The position numbers were made by a program, and so were the translations under genes. Shown piece by piece: positions 58,293 through 64,000 of a stretch of 64,000 nt of DNA (positions within the stretch are counted from its first letter, which is position 1; every line of letters begins with the position of its first letter). This stretch comes from Cytidiella melzeri (taxonomy: Eukaryota > Basidiomycota > Agaricomycetes > Polyporales > Irpicaceae). The stretch spans positions 45,223 to 109,222 of the forward strand of contig JABYQR010000137.1 of the NCBI GenBank assembly GCA_022592445.1. The letters run 5' to 3'. The notes below the pieces were generated by a model. That model was not told the DNA's origin and did no database searches. It was given only the letters and a program-made list of their open reading frames with translations.

Positions 58293-58633
58293 AGGCGGTG
58301 TCTTCGTCAACTCCAGAGTTGATACCTCGATCGAGGATGTACTCTAGTTTCTCGTTCTATTGGACTATGTCAATATTCTTCTACACGTATCGTATCATTC
58401 ATGATCGTGCATTCCAAGCCACTAGTACACTCACAGCTGAGGGATGAATGCGCCTGGCTTTCGTTCGATTCCGAGTCAGTCTCGCAGGAGCCTCAGTAGA
58501 TTACTCACACCTCTACTAATCTGGCTGTAGTTCAACATGCGTTTCGCCTGGGACAGATTGTTCGGGTCGACGTAAGAGATGATGTAGAGGAGGGTGTATT
58601 ATGGTAACACCTGAGCAAGATTATATATGAAGC
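58293..58633. other. Intergenic between convergent genes
   Basis: Presumed 3' UTRs of the DUF3429 gene and PAM17; no coding signal. Confidence 0.5.
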
Positions 58634-59580
58634 CTAGTCTTCTGGAAGTGAAGCTTTTCGTCTGTACTTCGCCTGGTCTCTCAGCCACTGCAGAAGGAGT
58701 GCTAGTCAGCGCAGTCAAATAAAAAGTGCATATTCTTTCCTACCTGTCTATAGTCATGCAAAGATCCAATCTTTTCGCCTGTGTAGTGAGATGCAGATCA
58801 GGGGGCATGCTCTGGAGAACGAGACTTGATATTGACACACCGTAGAAATCTGGTACAGGGTTAGTCGCACTCTGAGACCTCGGGTCTACCCTGTTTTTGA
58901 CTATGTGCTCGTGGAACTGACGGTCACGGGCCTCTATGAGCTTCAACGTTCGTCTGTGCGTCATACGCCAGCAGGCAGAGCCGACAACAGGACCGATGAG
59001 GTATCCAGCACCTTGAAAGCTTGTGTATAAGATTCGTGGAATGGACTCATCAGCAGCATGGAACTGACCTGCACAGGCTAATGCAGCACCACCAAAGACG
59101 AACATAGGATCAATGTTCTGTAGGGCCAACATATGAGCACTGGGAAGAGGGGATGACGTGAATAGTGGTACATACGAAGATTGGTTTTGTTGGGTCTATC
59201 TCCATATTTCCCAAGGCAGCTATGCCACCAGCGAAACCACCAATTGTCATCGGTATTGACATTGCCTGCGCGCAGCCATTTGATTATTGAGACCACGTAT
59301 CACGCACGAGCACAACGACAGCACAACTCACTGTTTCCCATCTCCTCTTCGTCTTACGAATAGATAGATACTCCGCCCACGGCAAAGTCTCCTTCTCGAC
59401 TTCACTTGGGGCACCTTGTTTGACTTGCGCCTTCAACGCGTTCTCCGCTTTGCTTGCATTCTTGGAGGCCTTGTTTGACTTCAGCCGCACGGAGGTGCTG
59501 GATACCCGCCTATGCTTTGCTACACATGTTGGAGCAAATAGTGGCCATGGCAGAGGGCGAAGCATTGAGATGCTCGACAT
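58634..59580 (-). CDS. PAM17: Presequence translocase-associated motor subunit Pam17
   Basis: Inner-membrane subunit of the TIM23 import motor that organises the Pam16-Pam18 complex. The N-terminus MSSISMLRPLPWPLFAPTCV and a following Lys/Ala/Ser-rich stretch fit a presequence. Then LPWAEYLSIRKTKRRWET, the family signature, a first membrane segment (PMTIGGFAGGIAALGN), NIDPMFVFGGAALACAG, a second membrane segment AGYLIGPVVGSACWRMTHRR, and IEARDRQFHEHIVKNRVDPR with NPVPDFYGEKIGSLHDYRQ. The last exon gives WLRDQAKYRRKASLPED and TAG at 58634-58636. An intron of about 60 nt separates the two membrane segments. Confidence 0.94.
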
Positions 59581-60840
59581 CGCTGTCGATGACTTTTGAG
59601 GACCACAGAGCCCAAGCCCGCCTTCGCTGACTGGAGGCGCGGCGCCGGCATCACGCCGGCCGGCCGTTTAATGTGATCGCTTGGTCACCCATATATGTGC
59701 TGTCGACGAGATGCACAGCTCTGTGCCATCCACTCAAGACTCTGTATTAGCTGAGGTCTGAAGGTTGGAATGCCTGTGCTCGTGATGCTGTCAGCCTCAG
59801 TGCATCTTTGGGGAGCTACAGAACTGAAGCCAGGTCTTTTGTCTTCCAAAAATATTGTCTCAAGTCTAGAATAACACACTCATCTTGCTCACCTAGTTCA
59901 GCTATTGATACACATGGGAACACCTACGCCTTGTCAGGACACCCAGCAGCATATGTACAAGAACTGGCTACAAGGATGTACTTGTTCACGCAGAAGAACT
60001 CCCATGGCAAGGCCTGGATTGCACTAGCAAGATTTTCCTCATAGATTTTCCTTATAGTTCCTCAACTATTAGGGATTGTTCTAAATTTGAACCAGCTTCT
60101 CTATGCTTGGATGGTCACAGCTTGAAATTTGTCAATCATTGGGTGCTGAAGTACTGATGGCTTGGGCCTGTCTTGGACAACCTCGGGAATCCGGCATGAA
60201 GACTAGTGATCTGCTACTTGGCATGTATCAGTGTACCAGGTTGGACTCAGCCTGAATTAGTGGAGTGGGCAGATAATACTAGATAGAAGTGTGCATGTTT
60301 GTGACACTCATGCATCACACCTTCTGCAGGCTTGATGTTTCCGCTGATACCTCTTGCATGTTCTCATCTACGCATGTCTTTCCCTGGATACACCGCCAAC
60401 TTGACTGTAGGTGGTCAGCAGATGAGGGGTGCAGATGTTGATGCTCTGCAAAAACGCGTGTAAATGATCGCGTACGTAGCTGGTTGCCGGATGTTCCTGA
60501 ACAACGCCTGCGCAGATGTTTCGCAGGCCGACGCCACATGTTATGACATGCCGCCGCCCGAAGACTTTCCTTCTGGCGGTCATTCGTTTTCACAATCTGT
60601 ACGACGGACATTCTGTTCCATGTGTGTAACAGCGGATCGAGACAGTGGATATGCATGGCTGTATCATCGGATAGTACTATGTAGGTAAAATATTATCAAG
60701 TACCCGCCCAAAGCGTGTTTACACGTCTAGATAGATCAAAGCGAAAACTGATAGAGAGAACTTTGAGCGAAGATATGAGTTCATACCACCTGGCTGCAAC
60801 CGTGACGGCTACAACACCTGTGCCTGTTTCTTGCGTGCTC
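59581..60840. other. Intergenic between PAM17 and the copia element
   Basis: About 1.26 kb. The first 150 bp is GC-rich promoter-like DNA upstream of PAM17; the rest has short frames on both strands (for example 60315-60656, minus) without recognisable domains. Possibly remnants disturbed by the retrotransposon insertion. Confidence 0.4.
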
Positions 60841-60845
60841 GAGTA

Positions 60846-61403
60846 TAACAAAGTGGAATATGTGTGCGAGGGGTAGAGGCTGTTAAGCTTCGAAGATGAG
60901 TCTTATTATTCTTGCTGCTTCAGCAGCTCTGCTTATATACATGTCTGTATCTACTTATGTAAGCGACTACTATACATGTCTACTTCAGCTATTCTACTGT
61001 ACTACTGAGTGCATGACTCATGCATGACTCATGCTATGAGTGCATGACTCATACATGACTCATTGTATGACTAGGTTCAGCACTTGTACCAGAGGCGTAC
61101 ATAATGAGTAAATGACTCATGCTAGTACTTGTCCTCAGATGTATGCTTTAGGCATCCTCTGGAGTCATATGTGCTTTCCATGTCATTTCCTATGCTACTA
61201 GAACACAGGCGTACATATATGACTAGTACTACTACAACCCATATCTGTACGTCTCAGCTAATGTGATGGTTACTACTAGAGTTTCCATATACGGCTGCAT
61301 AATTCCCATACTAAGACTGTGGGAACTCTGCTACCTAAAGCGTCCTTATAATAAGGCGTGGGAAACTACATATCATATCATATTATATTATATAGTTTTA
61401 ACA
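60846..61403 (-). repeat. 3' LTR of the copia element (558 bp)
   Basis: Starts TGTTAAAAC at 61403 directly after a purine-rich tract and ends near TTTGTTA at 60846, set by alignment with the solo LTR 37769-39434 (ending TTTGTCA). Contains a TATA motif (GTATATAA, 60933-60940) and an array of ATGACTCAT sites. The predicted flanking target duplication is 60841-60845; its partner is outside the window. Confidence 0.85.
61013..61120. promoter_or_regulatory. Array of five ATGACTCAT palindromes in the copia LTR
   Basis: Perfect copies at 61013-61021, 61024-61032, 61044-61052, 61055-61063 and 61112-61120, all upstream of the LTR TATA box in the element's orientation. ATGACTCAT is the optimal Gcn4/CPC1-type bZIP site. 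Control by such a factor is inference. Confidence 0.7.
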
Positions 61404-61414
61404 CTCCCACTTAA
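61404..61414 (-). other. Polypurine tract of the copia element
   Basis: AAGTGGGAG on the minus strand immediately before the LTR start, the expected plus-strand priming site. Confidence 0.75.
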
Positions 61415-61422
61415 CCGTTACA

Positions 61423-64000
61423 TTAGTGAGTGTTTAGATCAATTAGACCTAATCTCCCACTGAAGTATGATTGCTTCTGAAATGCCAATGACTTTGTCAT
61501 GATATCAGCAATCTGTTCTTCAGTTGGAACTGCATATAGTTCGGCATTCTTATTTTCGACAAACTCTCTAACATAATGATATCGAATGTCAATATGCTTT
61601 GAGCGTGACTCTATCTTTGGATTCTTGGTGAAGTAAATAGCACCATGATTATCACAGCATAGAATGGTAGGCTCTTGCTGTTTTAAATCCAATTCTTTGA
61701 GCACGGTGCGCAACCAATAACATTGCTTGGAAGTTTCGCACAAGGCCATGTATTCTGATTCCATTGATGATAGAGCAACAGTTTTCTGCTTCTTAGAAGT
61801 CCAGGAAATTGCTCCTTCAGCCAAAAGAAATACATATCCTGTTGTCGAATGTCTGTCATCTTTATTCTCAGCCCAGTCTGCATCCGAATAACCAATAATA
61901 CCAGCATTACTTGATCCATTATACTTGATCGCATAGGACTGCGTTCCAAGCAAATATCTCAGTATATATTTAGCTGATTTATAATGGTGGTCAGTCGGAT
62001 TTGACATGTACTGTGAAAGACGTATGACTGCATATGAAATGTCTGGTCTAGTACCAATCATAACATATATAAGCGTGCCAATCAACGCTTGATACTGTCT
62101 CAGTAAACCAGAATCTGCTTTGTAGTCAGAATCTGCCTTCTGTAGTACAGCACCTGAAGGTAATGGTGTCCGAGCAGGATTAGCATTTGCCATATTAAAT
62201 CGTTTTAAAGCCTCTTGAATATACGACTCTTGGTCAAGTAGAATCGTTTTAGCTTTACGATCTCTCTGCACACGCATGCCTAGAATAAGCTTAGCTTCTC
62301 CTAAGTCACGCATCTCATAGCGATCCATAAGATTTTTCTTAAGTGCAGACATAGCAAGTTTACTATTTCCTATCGGAAATATATCGTCAACATATAGAAT
62401 GAGAATTAAATTCCCCCCTTGTTGCCGATACACGTAAACACCAGCATCGGAATGAATCCGGTCAAAGCCTAATTCTATCAGAGTGTTATGAATTTTGATA
62501 TTCCATGTTCGTGAAGCTTGTTTAAGTCCATAAATGGCTTTCTTAAGCAAACAAACATGGTTCTCCGTTCCCTTCTCCACGAAACCTTCTGGTTGTTCCA
62601 TATAGATTTCTTCATCCAGTTCGCCGTAAAGGAAAGCTGTTTTCACATCCAATGCCTCGATTTCCCAATCTTCGAGTGCAGCTATAGCTAGTAGCATGCG
62701 TATGGATTCAAAACGTGCGACTGGTGAGAAAGTTTCTTGATAATCAATTCCTTCAACTTGGGTGAATCCTTTTGCAACAAGACGCGCTTTATATCGACCA
62801 TCAGATTTTATGGTGAAGACCCATTTGCATTTCACAATTTTGCGTGATGCGTCTGGTCGTCGTACAAGCATCCAAGTTTTATTCTTCATTTGAGAATCAA
62901 TTTCGTCTTGTGCAGCAGCAAACCATTGATCCCGATCATCTCTTTTCATTGCCTGCTTCCACGTCTGTGGATATTCATTGATTGAATAAGCAGTAATTGA
63001 ATTAAGAGTCTCGTCATCAATTTCTGCAGAATCATCATCATCAGTTAAGCCTCCTGATAGAGTTTGATGTTCTGGACCCGGTTCAACGGAAGGTGATCTC
63101 GAGGGTTGACGTGATGACGTTCCTGATCGCAAAGGTATCCGTAATCTGGATGGCCCTGCAACCGGAGATCTCGCGCGTGTTCTCGAGTTCCATTCAGCTC
63201 TCAAACGAAGCTCATTTTGTTCTTCCTTTTTGTCCTTAGCCACTTGCTTTTCTAAAGCTTTCTGCATATCCACTGGCCACATGGAAAGTTTAGGATTTTT
63301 TCCAGCAGTTGAACGTTTGTTCTGGTTGATAGGTGGTGGCAAAGGTGGTTTAGGCTTAGGTCCTCGTTTGATTTGTGGTTGTGGTTCTTTGTCAAGAACC
63401 GGAGCTGAAGGGAATTGCTGCTGTTGTCGAGAAGGATGAGTAGGTGCTTGGTGCTCTGTATGATCATCATCTCCATCATCAGAATCTTGGTGACCTTGTT
63501 CATCATTCTCTTCAAAAGGTGAAAAATTATCGTGTGGAGGAACAGTGTTATTATCACTGTTATCGCCGACTAAAGGTTGTTTGGAAGGAGTAATATCTTT
63601 ACGATGCGGGAAATGAGTCTCGTCAAATACTGCATCGCGAGCAATGACGATTCGCTGTTTATCCCAGAACCGGTAACCCTTTACACCCGGTTCATATCCA
63701 ACGAATATCATAGGAGTTGCTTTTGGTGACAACTTGTTCTGACGACTCTTGATCGGTACGTGGACGTATGCACGACATCCAAATACACGAAGCATTGAGA
63801 TATCTGGTTTTATACCCAGAAAACTCTCTATAGGTGTCTGCCAGTTTAATCGTACATTAGGTAGACGGTTATTTAAATATACCGCTGCTTCGCAAGTAAG
63901 CTTCCAGAAACCATTTGATAACCCAGCTTGCTGACGCAATGCTTCGGCTTTATATTTTATGGTCTGTTGCCATCGCTCAGCTCTACCATTTTGTTGTGGA
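61423..64000 (-). CDS. Ty1/copia Pol polyprotein, C-terminal part
   Basis: Open from the window edge to TAA at 61423-61425. The first codons read PQQNGRAERW, the integrase region with the catalytic Glu, then KLTCEAAVYLNNRLPNV and the FGCRAYVHVP and GVKGYRFWD segments of the integrase C-terminus. A hydrophilic Pro/Asp/Arg-rich spacer follows. Reverse transcriptase: FTIKSDGRYKARLVAKGFTQ, ETFSPVARFESIRMLL, ALDVKTAFLYGELDEEIYME and LYVDDIFPIGNS, which holds the YVDD active site. RNase H: GYSDADWAENKDDRHSTTGY, ALSSMESEYMAL and SKHIDIRYHYVREF. No frameshift or stop. The gene is incomplete only because the window ends. Confidence 0.96.
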   Translation of the reverse strand, partial: PQQNGRAERWQQTIKYKAEALRQQAGLSNGFWKLTCEAAVYLNNRLPNVRLNWQTPIESFLGIKPDISMLRVFGCRAYVHVPIKSRQNKLSPKATPMIFVGYEPGVKGYRFWDKQRIVIARDAVFDETHFPHRKDITPSKQPLVGDNSDNNTVPPHDNFSPFEENDEQGHQDSDDGDDDHTEHQAPTHPSRQQQQFPSAPVLDKEPQPQIKRGPKPKPPLPPPINQNKRSTAGKNPKLSMWPVDMQKALEKQVAKDKKEEQNELRLRAEWNSRTRARSPVAGPSRLRIPLRSGTSSRQPSRSPSVEPGPEHQTLSGGLTDDDDSAEIDDETLNSITAYSINEYPQTWKQAMKRDDRDQWFAAAQDEIDSQMKNKTWMLVRRPDASRKIVKCKWVFTIKSDGRYKARLVAKGFTQVEGIDYQETFSPVARFESIRMLLAIAALEDWEIEALDVKTAFLYGELDEEIYMEQPEGFVEKGTENHVCLLKKAIYGLKQASRTWNIKIHNTLIELGFDRIHSDAGVYVYRQQGGNLILILYVDDIFPIGNSKLAMSALKKNLMDRYEMRDLGEAKLILGMRVQRDRKAKTILLDQESYIQEALKRFNMANANPARTPLPSGAVLQKADSDYKADSGLLRQYQALIGTLIYVMIGTRPDISYAVIRLSQYMSNPTDHHYKSAKYILRYLLGTQSYAIKYNGSSNAGIIGYSDADWAENKDDRHSTTGYVFLLAEGAISWTSKKQKTVALSSMESEYMALCETSKQCYWLRTVLKELDLKQQEPTILCCDNHGAIYFTKNPKIESRSKHIDIRYHYVREFVENKNAELYAVPTEEQIADIMTKSLAFQKQSYFSGRLGLIDLNTH

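Larger units (their letters stand above)
60846..64000 (-). mobile_element. Ty1/copia LTR retrotransposon, 3' portion
   Basis: On the minus strand the order is Pol (integrase end, reverse transcriptase, RNase H), polypurine tract, 3' LTR. The 5' LTR, gag and most of integrase lie beyond base 64000. The Pol frame has no stop for about 2.58 kb, so the copy is young or intact. Confidence 0.93.

Noticed and set aside
1..64000. CRISPR arrays, rRNA genes, secondary-metabolite core enzymes, viral genes
   Set aside because: None seen. The gene set is eukaryotic housekeeping with retroelements.

Overview
The window reads as genomic DNA of a filamentous basidiomycete, most likely a wood- or litter-degrading agaricomycete. 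The evidence is dense short GT-AG introns (about 45-90 nt) in nearly every gene, a secreted GH6 cellobiohydrolase with a fungal CBM1 module, fungus-specific mitochondrial import subunits (Tim54, Pam17), and Ty1/copia, solo-LTR and Tc1/mariner elements. Nothing bacterial, plasmid-like, CRISPR-like or viral was seen.

Layout. 1-2297: the last 17 coding bases of an upstream arginase-like gene, then a complete nine-exon arginase. 2589-6220 (-): OPT oligopeptide transporter. 6975-8776 (-): UBLCP1-type nuclear phosphatase. 9849-10868 (-): COP9 signalosome subunit 8. 11118-12039 (+): NECAP endocytic adaptor. 12097-about 13344 (-): an intron-rich gene I do not recognise. 14014-15857 (+): Cel6A cellobiohydrolase. 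16243-18263 (-): cysteine desulfurase Nfs1. 18531-19871 (+): two-RRM SR-type protein. 20461-22764 (-): tubulin cofactor E. 23059-24973 (+): 3-hydroxyisobutyryl-CoA hydrolase. 26264-27707 (+): indoleamine 2,3-dioxygenase. 28189-30409 (+): RPA1. 30410-39966: a repeat island of about 9.6 kb. 40087-42099 (+): SNW1/Prp45. 43026-44655 (+): Tim54. 44770-51188 (-): meiotic helicase HFM1/Mer3. 51413-51916 (+): Cks1. 52572-56732 (+): insulin-degrading enzyme. 57108-58292 (+): TMEM69/DUF3429 protein. 58634-59580 (-): Pam17. 60846-64000 (-): 3' part of a Ty1/copia element running off the window.

The genes are mostly housekeeping and do not form a biosynthetic cluster. Recurring themes are nitrogen use (arginase, OPT), mitochondrial biology (Nfs1, HIBCH, Tim54, Pam17, TMEM69 homologue) and genome maintenance or splicing (RPA1, HFM1, SNW1, SR protein). 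Several neighbours are divergent pairs sharing intergenic promoters of about 220-300 bp.

The most informative stretch is the repeat island. A dead Tc1/mariner element (36447-39966, TIRs and TA duplication) contains four solo LTRs in up to three nesting levels, nearly all with readable 5-bp target duplications, and its right end lies 120 bp from the SNW1 start codon. Further left, 31740-31924 carries a tandem duplication in which one copy has a perfect GT-AG 57-nt insert and the other lacks exactly those bases, as expected of a copy made through spliced RNA. The copia LTR at the right edge carries five perfect ATGACTCAT palindromes upstream of a TATA box.
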